A stretch of 64,000 nucleotides of DNA from Endomychus coccineus. Taxonomy: Eukaryota > Arthropoda > Insecta > Coleoptera > Endomychidae. The notes beneath the pieces are model-generated. The model saw nothing but the letters and a program-made list of their open reading frames with translations. It had not been told where the DNA came from and did no database searches. This document shows positions 33,700-45,744 of this stretch, piece after piece. The DNA lies in the NCBI GenBank assembly GCA_958510875.1, contig OY294068.1, forward strand, positions 28,376,297-28,440,296. The letters are read 5' to 3'. The stretch's first letter is position 1. Each line of letters opens with the position of its first letter. The translations under genes and the position numbers were made by a program.

Positions 33700-34312
33700 T
33701 TTAATAAAATACTATAATTCCATTTGAAAAACTGAAGATGGATGTTAAAAATACCACTCGAAACGGAAAATGCCACACCCAAAAACAATATAGTAAAAAA
33801 TTGTAGAGCGGAAAATTTGCGATCGGTATGGTGCTTTTGAATTTTTCTTTAGTAGGAAATTTTCCCGCTACATTGCGGCAAATCGTGTATATATAGATAT
33901 TTTTGGACAATTTTCCGACATTTTATGAGAAAAATTTGTGATTTCATCGGAAATGTGTTATACCAAATTTTAGGTGATTAAATTAATCTTTCATAACTTC
34001 CACCCTTAAAAAAGGCTTATTCCTGAACTATAGATAGGTACACATCTCTCACTTTTTACGTTTTACGCCTTATTTCGCATTTTTTCGGAAAATATGGATA
34101 CATGTCTTTCACATTTTCATTCAGTTTGCGATTCTCTTGGTAGAGCGTGTTTAATATGTATATATTTATACACATTTTTTAATTCAAATCTAAAAATTCG
34201 CAATTTGAGAAAAAAAATTTCTTGTGAAGTATAGCAAATTGACAATTGTTATAAAAAAGTAATCCTGACACTACTCAAAGTTAAAATAAAAAAAAGAAAA
34301 TTTCTTAGTAAT

Positions 34313-34315
<3 letters not shown>
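33700..34315. other. AT-rich intronic DNA, nothing recognised
   Basis: Runs of A/T and no family signature. Confidence 0.4.

Positions 34316-34352
<37 letters not shown>
34315..34352. repeat. (TA)n microsatellite
   Basis: About 18 TA units just left of the large palindrome. Confidence 0.95.
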
Positions 34353-34355
<3 letters not shown>

Positions 34356-34445
34356 TCTTCTTAGGTTCTCGCGGACGTAATGTGTAGAACTGGATTCTCG
34401 GGTATTGATCCGCGTTGTGTGGTTTCGGTCCTCAAAAGGACCAAT

Positions 34446-34487
34446 TTCACGACGTTTCGGCAAAGTCGCATTTGCCATCTTCAGGTG
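34446..34487 (-). ncRNA. Hammerhead ribozyme motif, left arm
   Basis: Mirror copy of 34547-34588 on the minus strand; the base pairs are the same. Confidence 0.65.
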
Positions 34488-34546
34488 ATTCGACCGTAGA
34501 GTCTGGAAGTCTAGTTCGCCTAGATTTTCCAGACTCTACGGTCGAA

Positions 34547-34588
34547 TCACCTGAAGATGGCAAATGCGACTTTGCCGAAACGTCGTGA
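34547..34588 (+). ncRNA. Hammerhead ribozyme motif, right arm
   Basis: Stem I UCAC (34547-34550) pairs with GUGA (34585-34588). The core CUGAAGA fits CUGANGA. Stem II is GGCAAA/UUUGCC with a six-base loop, GAAA follows, stem III is reduced to a minimum, and the cleavage triplet is GUC (34582-34584). Stem I is only four pairs before mismatches, so activity is uncertain. Confidence 0.65.
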
Positions 34589-34651
34589 AATTGGTCCTTT
34601 TGAGGACCGAAACCACACAACGCGGATCAATACCCGAGAATCCAGTTCTAC

Positions 34652-34779
<128 letters not shown>

Positions 34780-37700
34780 CTTTCGCGAGTTTATTTTGCA
34801 AGGTTGTGAATATTTTTTTTGGGGTTTTTTGAATGTTTTATTCATTATTTTGAATCAATAAGAAATGAAACAAATGGTTTATAAATGAACAGATTAATGG
34901 AAAATTGGCATGGATTGAAGGTAGATATCTATTTTCGGGAATCACTATTTTTTTGCTTACGTTTTTCACAGATTTATTTCGCATGTAAATACCTTCAATT
35001 TGATTTAGGTTACATTGCTGTACTATTTATTTTGACCTCAAATGCTAATTCCGGAGGGAAGTAAATAGGCTTCCAAAAGAATGCATATGGAAGTATTGAT
35101 TATGAACTGGTTACTTGTAGCTACGCTATTCAGCTTATGCTTTTTTGTTCTGGACTTGAATTCAATTTCTTCAAAGTATACTCGTCAGTGCTACGAATTA
35201 CTTCAGCATGGGGTGCGAAAATCTGTGTGATTCGATAAATAAACATTGTATTATATTATTGTTCTTCTACTATAGACAAATAACTGTTCTGGACATTTGT
35301 GCTTGAACTTTTTTCCGCTTGTGATGTTGTTTGAGAATTATCAACTTTATGTGGAGCTCGGCGGAGCAAATGAAGTTGGAATCGTTAAATAAAAGTTTCT
35401 CAATGATATGAAGCATTTTTATAAAGTTACCTCTTACGGAACACAATTTCATTATAATTCAAGGCGCAGTGGTAAATCATGAAGCTCTTGAAAGTGAAGG
35501 AGATATTTCATTTTACTGTAGTAAGAACATCTGTGCCAAGAAAGGAATATATGAGTGTTGTGTATAAAATACTGAATCGGGATTCTATTCTATAATTAGT
35601 TCTATTTTGTCTTCAGGTAAATTAGTTTTCACTTGAAAATAGAACAAAGAATTAGAAAGAGCTCAGTGGAACCACGTTCGTTAAATAAGAGCGATGCAGC
35701 AATCCAATGTGGGGAATAAACGAACAAACAACTACCAAATTGAGAACATCTGGTGCTGACATTCAAACAAAAACAGCGAACGGCGTCCGGGCCGGTCAAA
35801 CTTGCCTGGTAAAGACATCTCCTTCTATACGCACTCGCATGTTATGCGAGGGCTGTTCCGTTGCATTACTAAACCGGCATGCATCCATCTACGGGGGTGA
35901 ACCAGCGCGTATTTCTTTACAATAAACGAATGGATTAGTCTCAAATTACTCTTGTTTCTTTTGTTTATCGAGAAGCGACAATGCACGAGGTTTCGTGGAC
36001 TCGGTCGGCATGTCTTATCGCAGACAGGAGGATAATTAAATTTGTCGGGGTGATTTATTGCCATAGTGCGACGCTCTTCGTCGGTGCTACCGACGCCTTC
36101 ACAGCACTTATATCCGGTTTCCCGTTGACTATATCCTATCCGAACCCGAATCTCCAGGCGCCTGATGTATGGCTCCCTAGGCCCATCGTATTGCAACACC
36201 TGACGCCAGAATCGATAACAACCATTAGATATTCATAAATTTCATGCAGCAAGTAACGCTAAACGATAATATTCGGAGAATAGAAAAGAGGGTCCTGATA
36301 GTTCCATACAGGATGGCAGAAAACTTTGTGACACAAACCATACATCTAGAGCTGGGATAGATACACTAGATAGCTGAATATGTTAGACAACTAAGGAGGA
36401 GTTCCTTCGAAGAGACAGCCATAGTAAATGTCCAGTGAGCGACCTGTCAGACATACCGCGATGTATCAATTATTTCTTAGACTAAAGACATGGCGATGCA
36501 GATAGTTGAGGGAAATTGTCATTCAATAATGATGTTAGAGCTAAGTTGGATTTTTTTTTCATTACATAGATTATCCAAATTTTTTTATCTAAATCTGGTA
36601 AGAGCTTCTCAAAAATGTACATAATAGTGCATTTTTGATGCACCGCTACACTATTTGCTCAAATATCTCCGGTCGTATAGAAAAAAATTAAAATAATCGT
36701 AAATGAATAATCTATCGAGCTGATTGGGTGTAATTTATTTAAAAATAGATCATAACCTCAAAAAATCAAGATGTATCTGATTTTTTGCACAAAAAATTCA
36801 ATAAAGAGAACAAAAATTGAAGGAAACATGTATTTCTGTGCTATAAACAGGTGATTCGAATGTCAAACAAAAATTGTGATTTTTGTGATTGTGGGATGCA
36901 TTTTTATACATTTATATAAATTTTTCATGAACCATTTTTCGAAAGTTCTGTTTAATGAAAAACAAATTCAATACATTTTGTTTTTAAGGTTAGGATTCAT
37001 TTTTAAAGTAAATTATATTCAATCAATTCGTTAGTTTCTTCACTCACGAGTATTTCATTTTTTTAAAATTATTCGATGCCCTCAAAATGCACAATTATGC
37101 AATTTTCTCGCGAAGCTCCTGCCCGATTCTGTTAAACTTTCCAATTTTCGTTTCATATTCATTTATACAATGAAAAGAGGTGTACCCAACTCAGCTCCTA
37201 CATCAGTTTCCGGCACTTTTTTTGTTCAATTCCCTTCTACTGCAGAGCAAAATGAGGACTGAAGCGGCGAAGAAAACGGCGAAAACAAATTCCTATTCAA
37301 ACGAGCATAGCGAGGCGTCATGTAGCAATTTGATCGGGCAAAGAAGTGCATCCAAACAATTTTAATTTCCTTGGTTTCATGGTTGTTAGAACATCATGAA
37401 AAATTGATGTTGAGGCGAGTTCAACTAATGGATGCTGGTGCTATTGAAGTGAAATCAACATTACAATTTCTAGTATTTTTCTACGCATTCTTTGGTTAAT
37501 ACTTTTTAGAGAAGAATTTTCTCTCAGTAACAAATTCTAATCAACTTTGCGAACCTTTTGTTGGATTGTAACACGTTACTATGTTTTGCCCACTCTTTTA
37601 TGTGGTTCGCACAATTAGTATTGATTTTGACATTATGCATTAGTATTAAACATTTGAAATGAAGATAATGAATCTTCCAATCGTGTAATGAATAACATTG

Positions 37701-38815
37701 TTCAATCGATTATATTAAAACAAGCATTGTCTGTTCATCTGACCTATATCGGCTTTATTTCTACACGACCTTAACTGTTCGGACCGTGGTGTTTTCCAGA
37801 AAATGCAGTATATTTCTTGAGCCAGCCAGAATGGAAGTTGGTAGAGCGTCGCGACATTCACTACTGGCTTGACTATCCATTAAAACGAAACTCGCAACAT
37901 TAATGGGTGTTAGTCAAAGACGCAACAATAACGCTCCATTTCTGCTTGGAAAGATTGATTTTGCAATGCAAGTGAATCGGGGAAGAAGTACGACGCTAAG
38001 AGACGTCTGTTAAGTCCGCGCTACTATTTCATTTTAATGGCACCCCCGGTCCCGGATTCCATTAAACTGTTTCTCCTGCAAAGTTTACTTTTGCCACTGG
38101 GACCATTAGTTTGATGCAGCAGGAAACAATCCTGCCAGAGGTCTGGGATTGATAGATGAACTCGGCATCTTACCCACTTCCTTGTGCTTGCGCCGCACGA
38201 TATAATTCAACCTCGGAACCTATTTATCGACAGCACGAAAACATCCTTCTATAAACACACATTGAAATATAGATCTTATTCACATAAAGCTAATAAAACG
38301 AACAATATTCTCGACCGCAGCCTCTTTGTGCATGTACGCGACCAGATTTTTACTATTTTAAATATTAAAACATGTTTGAGCCGTATCGCATCATCTGGAA
38401 TATATTTACATTGATGAGTGGAATTCAGATTCATTTATTTTATAATGATCGATTTAAACTAACATGATTATTCATGATTCAAAGTTGAATATGAAGGGTG
38501 TAAAAGTTTTTGCATATGAAGAAAGTAAGATAAACTAATTCTCAAGCTTTAAGCTTTTATTTAACTCCACTTGTTAGCTTCTTTCTTTAGTTGGATGGGT
38601 TTGTTAGTTTGTGATTTTATTTCCACTGTTTCCACATATCGAATCAACTTCAAACTTGGTACAGCTTGAGTAATAATTGTAAAACAATAATCGATCAATG
38701 GTTTCATGAACTAATAATGAAATTATCCGCAATATCTTATCTTTTTAAGCCCAAAACGCTCTCAAAACGAAGCTAGAGAGATCCGTTCTTTGTAAAGAAC
38801 GAAATTACCTCTCGT
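34780..38815. other. Intronic DNA; no gene recognised
   Basis: Two stretches, 35640-36240 and 37740-38180, are unique and clearly less AT-rich than the surroundings, which fits candidate conserved non-coding sequence of hth. This is inference from composition. Overlapping open frames on both strands at 35707-36238 lack a signature. 36540-37160 is low-complexity AT-rich DNA. Confidence 0.4.
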
Positions 38816-39075
38816 CTTCGTAGACACCAAAATCTTATGGGAATCGTTGATGAAAATATGTGGGGAATGTCGATAGATGAAAGAAATAGTCTCTCACTTC
38901 CTGTTGGAATGTCCAGCTTTGGCATAACTCAGGGACCGTTTATTGTAGAGCCGCATCCCGGAGGGAGTTATGCGAGCCAGCACCAGCAAAATTCTAGGTT
39001 TCTTGCAGGCAATAACGTCTTCAAGGTGTTCACACCAAGTCATGTCTTGATGATGATGATGATTAACAGTAGTGG
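38816..39075 (+). pseudogene. Carboxy-terminal remnant of a non-LTR retrotransposon (RNase H group)
   Basis: One frame reads, across three stops, CGECR, MKEIVSHFLLECPALA, LRDRLL and IPEGVMRASTSKILGFLQAI. The C-x2-C ... H-x4-C pattern with HFLLECPAL is the zinc-binding end domain of R1/I/LOA-type ORF2 proteins, located after RNase H. The open frame seen at 38837 is in another frame and not meaningful. Possibly the same family as the RNase H array at 42-43 kb. Confidence 0.6.
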
Positions 39076-39429
39076 TAACTTCTAAAGTATATGTCATCAT
39101 GTAAATTTGCTGACATTAGCTTCCTCCAAAGATGAATGTTTATCCAACTGGATGGCCATATGCATATAATCATATGTAGTTTTTAGAGAGTTCTATAGTA
39201 TCAATTTGAGTGTTTTTAGCAAATGTTTGAGGTTTGAGTGTTTTTATACAATCACTTTGTTTTTTATCACTACGTGACACTAGCTTTGCCAACTATACTA
39301 ATGTATGTAGATGATATTTATATTATACATATGTATTTTATTATACAAAATGATAAATTATCACCAAGTAACGGCTTTCATCATTGATTGTTTTAATAAT
39401 AATTTTTGACCCAGGTATGAATTATATGT

Positions 39430-40225
39430 AAATTTGCGAGAAATAGGTCACACTAACACATATGCTTATTATTTTCGTCTTTATGTACGTTTCGGTCTCA
39501 CCACCATTATCAGAAGATATATCACTGTCTAAACCGGGATTTTTTGAAACTAATTGTCAAAGCACAAAGCGTCCTTATCGCATTATCTCAATTATCAATG
39601 CACAGGTTTACGAAACGAGCAGAAATACGAATAATCGAAATTGTAACACATCAATGTTTTAAGTATATGAATCAAGAGCCCACTGCGTAGCAATCTATCT
39701 CTAGTTATCGAAGTCAACTCAAACAATGTAAGAATAAAACTGACCAACTCTAATATGCTCGAATATCCACTCTCAAACCAAATGTTAAAGATTTTTGAAG
39801 TGATAGGAAAAGGTTGTCACAACTTACTAGACATATTGATTATTTCAGCATTTTACCTGAAATATACTTTTAATTATAAATTAGACTTAATGATTGAACG
39901 TCTGTTCTGAGATATACAGATTAGAGCCATGTTTTATGTGAATCATTTCCAACATAGATCTTTTATAATAATTGATTTTCTTTAGTTGAAATATTAACAT
40001 TTTTGTAAGCGAATTGATGGTTATATTCAAAACAATGTTTGGCAGGGGTGGTGGAGTTTTTGTTTCTAGTACTGAAAGTATGAACATACATTCTTTTTTG
40101 TTGATAATGTTTGTTGATTCCTGTATAAGTCATCGCAATAGAAACAATTTAACTTATATACTGTGTGGGCTTGTTTATCTTTTAGATATTTTTAGATTTG
40201 AAGAATAAGAAAATTCCTCTGCCGT
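39430..40225 (-). pseudogene. Decayed PLE-2 copy, 3' half (minus)
   Basis: On the minus strand, 39890-40225 gives DKQAHTVYKLNCFYCDD, a broken GIY-YIG core, then EYNHQFAYKNVNIS and YYKRSMLEMIHIKH in several frames, clearly the end of the PLE-2 protein. After about 370 bases a degenerate hammerhead follows at 39477-39518 (CUGAUAA in place of CUGAUGA, GAAA kept). Compared with 21.6-22.35 kb it is many substitutions older. It faces the 40640 copy head-to-head. Confidence 0.8.
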
Positions 40226-40227
40226 TG

Positions 40228-40635
40228 CTAAACTTTGTTTTCAAATCAATCAAAATCAATCAAATATATGTTTATTGATCAAATGATAATAATAACACTA
40301 TAAACATTGGAAAACCCACAGAATCAACAGGTGTTGCTTGTACGTGTGGGGGACATGTAAATAATTAATAATGATTAAAAATACTGAAAATTAATAATTT
40401 TAGAATATAAATCTATGTAAAAAAACATATAAAAGTAAAAGATTCAAAATTGTACAATAAATATATACAATCAAAAACATTGGAGACGTGTAGATAGATA
40501 TCAAATTAATCACTCTTGCTGTAAATAAAATAAATTAAGATTACAGTTAAACAATCACACGATTTCTTAGTTTTTAATTGGTATTATCAAATATTTGATC
40601 AATTCTTTCACGTGGTTGACTTCTTATTAATTTAT
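40228..40635 (-). repeat. AT-rich insert with a retroelement-like tail
   Basis: Read on the minus strand, AATAAA (near 40270) is followed by TTGATTGATTTTGATTGATT, like the short-repeat 3' tail of some non-LTR elements. It separates the two PLE-2 copies. The rest is AT-rich and unassigned; low certainty. Confidence 0.3.
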
Positions 40636-40639
40636 CTAC

Positions 40640-41030
40640 TTTTTGATTATAACCATCAATTCGATTACAAAAATGTCAACTAAAGAAATCAATTATTTGA
40701 AAAGATCAATCCTGGAGATGATTCACATAAAACGTGACTCTTAGTCTGTGAATCTTAGAACAGAAGTTCAATCATTGAGTCAAATTCAGACAAGTTTAAT
40801 TAATTAAGAGCCTTGCAAATTCATACATAAGTTAAAGGCTATTTTAAGTAGATTGCTGAAATAATCAATAGTTCTAGGTATGACAACCTCTTCCTATTAT
40901 CTCATAAATCTTTAGCATGAGGTTCAAAGACAGTTATTCATCTTCTGATGATGGTCGTGAGACCGTAACGTGTATAATAACGAAAATAATCAGCATGTGT
41001 GTTAGTATAACCCTTTTCCCGGGTATTTGT
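40640..41030 (+). pseudogene. Decayed PLE-2 copy, 3' end (plus)
   Basis: 40640-40806 matches 21757-21925 (DYNHQFDYKNV, RSILEMIHIKRDS, then a TTAATTAATTAAG end), with a stop and deletion. At 40944-40975 a hammerhead relic follows (CTGATGATGGTCGTGAGACC, but GTAA in place of GAAA). Downstream CCCTTTTCCCGGGTATTTG corresponds to the CCCGAGAATTT that follows the intact hammerheads. Confidence 0.8.
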
Positions 41031-41039
41031 ATATAACCG

Positions 41040-42100
41040 ATTTTTTTTTTGTTCTCTTGAACTTTTACTTTATATATTTTTAAATAATAAAGATTTGGTT
41101 CGCTTATTGCATCGAGATAATACATTTTATTGCATCCGAAAGAATGAAAATGTATTACGTCATGAGTCGTATATTTATACGTAGTGAGTGCGTTCAGCAA
41201 ATATTTCGTAGAAAGTAGGAAAAATGTGTTATCAAGAAGAATTGAAGTTCTTTACAAACCTTCAAATCTTAAGATCCTGGTTGCTGGTTCATTATATTTC
41301 AATGCATCTGGAATAATTCAAATTTATTACGTCATCCATAAACATGTTACAGATGCAGATGCAAATGAAACACAAATCGATACGAAACCCAATAGATCAA
41401 ATATCTAGTCGCGTACATCTTGAAAAGGTGATAAGATCATATTATTGCGAGTGTCACATGAATAATTTGAGGTGTGAACTGCCCTAAGCATAAATTGCTC
41501 CGGTTCCTCTCATTGATTTCAGCGACAACTGCTGAAAGCCGTGTATCAGTCATCAACAAGTACTCGTCGAAAAGTCGAGACGACGACGCTGCCTCTCTGT
41601 AATTTATAAATAATCTACGCGAGGGCAGACGTATGGTATGTCGCGAGTGACTGAAAGCACTGCGAGACGCTCAAAATGGGAATACCTCGTGACACGAATG
41701 GCACTACGCTGCCAATAACATCCGATGCATGCGTTTGTCGTCTGAGTGGTATAATTAATGCGGTATTTATAGTGCAAGGGCAACGAACAAGTCTGTTCTT
41801 TACTTTGAAGACCGAACCGGGTCTTCGGTTTTTTTTATAAACATACGAAGAGCTATCTATTGTTTACTCGTGTCACCATAATAATGATGTTATACAGTAT
41901 AAGATGCTTCAGTTCTAACGGAAACGAAATTCTCCGGTCACATGGAATTGGTATAGTCCCAATTGTAATAAAAGTTCTACTTGATTGGAATCGTTGGGTG
42001 ATCCTATAAGTTGAAGGTATTCAATTTTATTACAACAGAAGAAAAATGTAAATAGGCTATCAAAAAAGATTATGGCATAATTTTTCAGATATATTACAAT
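41040..42100. other. Intronic DNA, no gene recognised
   Basis: A less AT-rich, unique stretch at 41410-41780 is a possible regulatory block. No exon or element recognised. Confidence 0.4.
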
Positions 42101-42105
42101 TGAAG

Positions 42106-43340
42106 GGAAAACAATTTTATCCATCTTCGTAGCATCTCTAGTTGAAATGGCAAATAAATGCATTAACACGCTTAACAACTTTAGCGTAGACCAAAGCATA
42201 CTCATTCTATTTTGAGTCTCCAGCCACTCTGGAATAAGGGGAAACGAGATAGCTGATAAGGTTGCAAAAAAAAGGGTCCAAAGAAACCGCGGTGGGCATC
42301 TCGATAAGTAACATTTAAGAGACGATCCACTGGGTCAGATCACAACACTCGAAAGAGTGGCAACAAGTGAATGGTTGAAGACAATCTGAAGAACTGATGG
42401 TTAAAACCGATGCCATACTACTGGCACAGATACATAGGTGGTGCAAACAAAAAACGAAGACAATGCACATATTTTGCAAACCCGTAACGTTGATTCCACC
42501 AACATACTGAGCACTTTACGTATTTATACAGTACTGAGGATATCCAGATAGAAATTGACCATCTTCCTGGCACTTCTGAAGTTATAGTATCAAATAAATG
42601 CATTAATACCTAACAACCTTAGCGAAGACCATAGCAAACTCATTCTATTTTGGGTCCCCAGCAACTCCAGAATAAGGGGAAACGAAACAGCCGATGAGGT
42701 TGCGAACATAGAGACTTCCTAACAGGTCCAGAAACAGCGGTGGGTATCTCGTGGAGTAACATTAAAGAGACGATCCACTGCTGAGTCAGATAACAACAAG
42801 TGAACGGTTGAAGACAGTTTGAAGCACTGATATATCGCACATTGGTATCAGTAAGTGAGGCAGATCGTTAAAACCGATGCCAAACTACTGACACATATAC
42901 ATAGATAGTGCAAACAAAAGACGAAGACAATGCACGTTTTTTGCAAAGCCCTAACGTTGATTCCGCCAACACACTGAGCACTTTACGAATTCATGCAGCA
43001 CTGAGGATATCCAGGAAGAAATTGACCATCTTCGTCGCATCTTCAGAAGTTATAGTATCAAATAAATGCATATACACGCAACAACCTTAGCGAAGACCAT
43101 AGCAGACTCATTCTATTTTGGGTCCCCAGCCGGGTCGGATTAAAACAAGTGAATGATTGAAGACAGTCTAAAGCACTGATGGCTCAGCAAGTGAGGCAGA
43201 TGGTTGAAACCGATGCCAAACTATTGGCACAGTTACATAGATGATGCAAACAAAAAAAAAGACAATTCACATTTTTTGCAAAGCCGTAACATTGATTCTC
43301 CCAACACGCTCATCACGCTCAGCACTCTCCATATTTATGC
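42106..43340 (+). pseudogene. Tandem array of retrotransposon RNase H fragments
   Basis: About three units of 440-460 bases. The clearest motif, VSSHSGIRGNEIADKVAKK (near 42210-42265), is the carboxy-terminal active-site region of an ORF2-type RNase H (usual form WVPSHSGIRGNEIADELAK). It recurs at about 42650-42705 as VPSNSRIRGNETADEVA, and in a third unit only its front (ILFWVPS, near 43120) remains. Between these, CAAACAAAAGACGAAGACAA and TAGTATCAAATAAATGCAT blocks repeat in the same order. All units have stops. It probably comes from the same R1/LOA/I-like family as 5.7-6.35 kb. Confidence 0.7.
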
Positions 43341-43344
43341 GGCA

Positions 43345-44225
43345 CTGAGGAGGAGAGAAATTGAAATCTAAAATGTATCTGATTTCATTGACAAAAATCA
43401 TCAAACTTTGTCATGGTCCTAAAGGTGGGATCCGACATTCGTATTTAATTTTAAGTAGATTATTATTACCATTTGGCCTACACGAGGACATACCTTAAGC
43501 CAATTCAGGACACTACTTCGTTCGCTATGCTCACTCCGTTTTAAACATTGTATATGAAGGCAGAAGAATTATTTCTAGCCTTGACGAAATTTGGATGAAT
43601 TGGCGGCATAGTTTCACTCCAGTTGAGTGCAATATCAGATTCAAGAGATGTGAAGTGAAAGATGTTAAGTATTCTCGAATTTGAGACATGAAAGTGTCGA
43701 TATTCTTGGGCGACCATACACAGTGCAAGCTCCCATTGGCAACACGGTGGAGATAATTAGATTATCTGATTCCATAAGCTAGCCATTATATCCTGCCGAT
43801 GCATCGTTTTCTGCAATAAATTGAATAAATCCACCTGTTTGCGAGAAGGGAAGCTCCGTCGGCGATTACAAGCCATCAGTGTCTCCTGAATTAGGCTGTT
43901 TCGAGGGAATCGCTTCCGCGCCCGCTCACTCGACTCACTGCTCTACGTTTTACAAGCTATTTGAAGTCAATAAAATGATAATGCTCCAATAAAAGCGGCG
44001 CGGCGAAGCACCGCACGGGGACGCCTGCCTGCCTTCCGTCGTCTAAGTGATTTCGAACCGCGATGCAAATTGTATCAGGAAGAGAAAGACGACGAAAACA
44101 TATCCATGACGACCTCGTGCCCGCGCATATACAAAAGCGGAAAATGTGAGACGATTGGATTTTATCTAGAAGTTTAAGGAATCTGTCCGTGCATTTTATG
44201 GATGATGCACTTGATGTTATATAAT
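43345..44225. other. Intronic DNA, no gene recognised
   Basis: The part 43770-44120 is distinctly GC-richer and unique, another candidate regulatory block. No exon recognised. Confidence 0.4.
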
Positions 44226-44227
44226 AT

Positions 44228-44276
44228 TCATTTGATGAATTTCAAAAGAGTTCACATTGTGAGTACACTAAGACTA
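44228..44276. repeat. Hammerhead-associated repeat fragment, left of mariner
   Basis: TTCATTTGATGAATTTCAAA followed by AGAGTTCACATTGTGAGTACAC also occurs just right of the mariner (45604-45645) and, diverged, at 50890-50930. Confidence 0.6.
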
Positions 44277-45596
44277 CGAGTGCAAGGTGAAAAGTTCATG
44301 AAAAGTGAAACAAGAAATGATTTATTTGGTCAAAACTTAATTTCCTTATAGCCCAATACACTTCGTCCAATGTTTTTCTAATTTTTCGATCTCTTTCAAA
44401 TAGTACGATTTCGGCAATTCTTCAAAATAGGCATTTCTTGCTTGCCGCCGAGCCATGTCTCCAAGTTTAAAAATAGATAAAAATCGTAGAGGGGCCAAAT
44501 CTGGAGAATATGGTGCATGACGATCCAATTCATGCAATTTTGCCATTGCGATTGTTGACTTTGTTGGCCGATAAACCCGCTTCGGCCCTATTTGGCTTCT
44601 ATTCGCCAGGACGAGTCCACTGTTTCGACTGTTTTTGGGCACTGGTGTATTGTGATGGATCGATGTTCCGCCCACGGTTAAGAAACGGGCGCAAAAAGTC
44701 CTTCTTATCGTTGAACATCGTGAAACACTCCTTTCAAGTTGGTGTAAGATCACTTTATCTTTGACAAATGCTGTCGCTTTCGCTTTAAATGGGCGGCGAA
44801 TCGATCAAACATCTCTGCATAATATACGCCGGTGATCGTTTTGCCTTTTTCAAGGTAATCGATATAACTTTGTTGGCCGATAAACCCACTTTGGCTATAT
44901 TTGGCTTCTATTCGCCAGGACAAGTCCACTGTTTCGAATGTTTTTGGTCTATGGTGTGTTGTGATGGATCGGTTAGGAAACAGGCGCAAAAAGTCCTTCT
45001 TATCGCGCTTGAACATCGCCAAACACACCTTTGAAGTTGTGACACTGTCGCGCTTGTTGACACTAGAGTGTAAATGGCGGCATGAATCTGGCAGATAGCT
45101 TTCTCATATTTAAAAATGTATGCAAAATGTTTCGTACCAGTTCGGTTGAGATGCCCATAGCTTCAGCAATCTCGTGCACTTTAACTCACCGATCGTCCAA
45201 TATCACATCATGAATTTTATGTACGATTTCTGGCATTGTAACCTATATTGGACTACCAGAACTACCACAACGAAAATCAGTAAATCACTTGTGAATCGTT
45301 CCAATCGATGGTGCAGAATCCCCATAATGTTCAAAAAGCGATGCTTTGGTTTGCATAGTGTTTTTTCCACGAAAAAAATAATGCTTGATCCAGACGAGTA
45401 ATTAACTTCTTCCCATGTTTGCAAAAATCTTCAGCGTTGCTCGCTTTCGATGGATGTCAAAACAGCACTGAATAACATATCAGTCTGAAAATTTTAATGC
45501 ATTCCAGTTAAAGATGGTACATCACAAATGTCTTATGGGCTTTTCGACTGTGAGGCCATCTGTTTTATTTTTCAGGGACTTATCGCCTTGTCCTCG
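44277..45596 (-). mobile_element. Mariner transposon with both ends
   Basis: 1320 bases. The left end CGAGTGCAAGGTGAAAAGTT and the complement of the right end (CGAGGACAAGGCGATAAGTC) form inverted repeats of about 30 bases with mismatches. TA lies at 44275-44276 and 45597-45598. The right end also matches that of the 57.8 kb mariner. Confidence 0.82.
44346..45440 (-). pseudogene. Mariner (DD34D) transposase, multiply broken
   Basis: From right to left on the minus strand: an amino-terminal region (FEHYGDSAPSIGTIHK, VHEIAEAMGIS), a middle part (TTHHRPKTFETVDLSWRIEA), YIDYLEKGKTITGVYYAEMF, and the end (AKLHELDRHAPYSPDLAP then DFYLF in the next frame, EELPKSYYLKEIEKLEKHWT). These are the blocks of an irritans/mellifera-type mariner transposase of about 345 residues. 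The VFWD stretch with the first catalytic Asp is deleted between SGFIGQQS and YIDYLEKG. Part of the middle is also duplicated (CTGTTTCGA-TTTTTGG blocks at 44620 and 44930). Inactive. Confidence 0.82.
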
Positions 45597-45598
45597 TA

Positions 45599-45740
45599 TA
45601 ATACTCATTTGATAAATTGTAAAAGAGTTCACATTGTGGATACACTGAAAATATAAATAAGAAATAATCACCCGATCCACTAAAAATACTCTTAAGGCTA
45701 CCAAGAAACCATCGTCAGAGTGAATTATATTCGAAATCAT
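45599..45740 (-). repeat. Hammerhead-like repeat, right of mariner
   Basis: CCCGATCCACTAAAAATACT, CTACCAAGAAACCATCGTC and AGAGTG correspond to the left arm of the palindrome at 50.95-51.0 kb. On the minus strand CTGACGATGG replaces CTGATGATGG, so the core is decayed. Confidence 0.55.
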
Positions 45741-45744
45741 AATG

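Larger units (their letters stand above)
34383..34651. repeat. Near-perfect palindrome with hammerhead motifs on both arms
   Basis: Arms of about 125 bases (34383-34507 and 34527-34651) are reverse complements, with a spacer of about 20 bases centred at 34517. Each arm carries TCACCTGAAGATGGCAAATG and GCCGAAACGTCGTGA. The palindrome sits between two TA microsatellites. The motif is of the type found at Penelope-like termini. No coding sequence of the parent element is nearby. Confidence 0.9.

Noticed and set aside
38894..39100. Minus-strand frame with a poly-His stretch
   Set aside because: The His run comes from an ATG microsatellite, and the real, broken coding sense here is a retrotransposon carboxy end on the plus strand.
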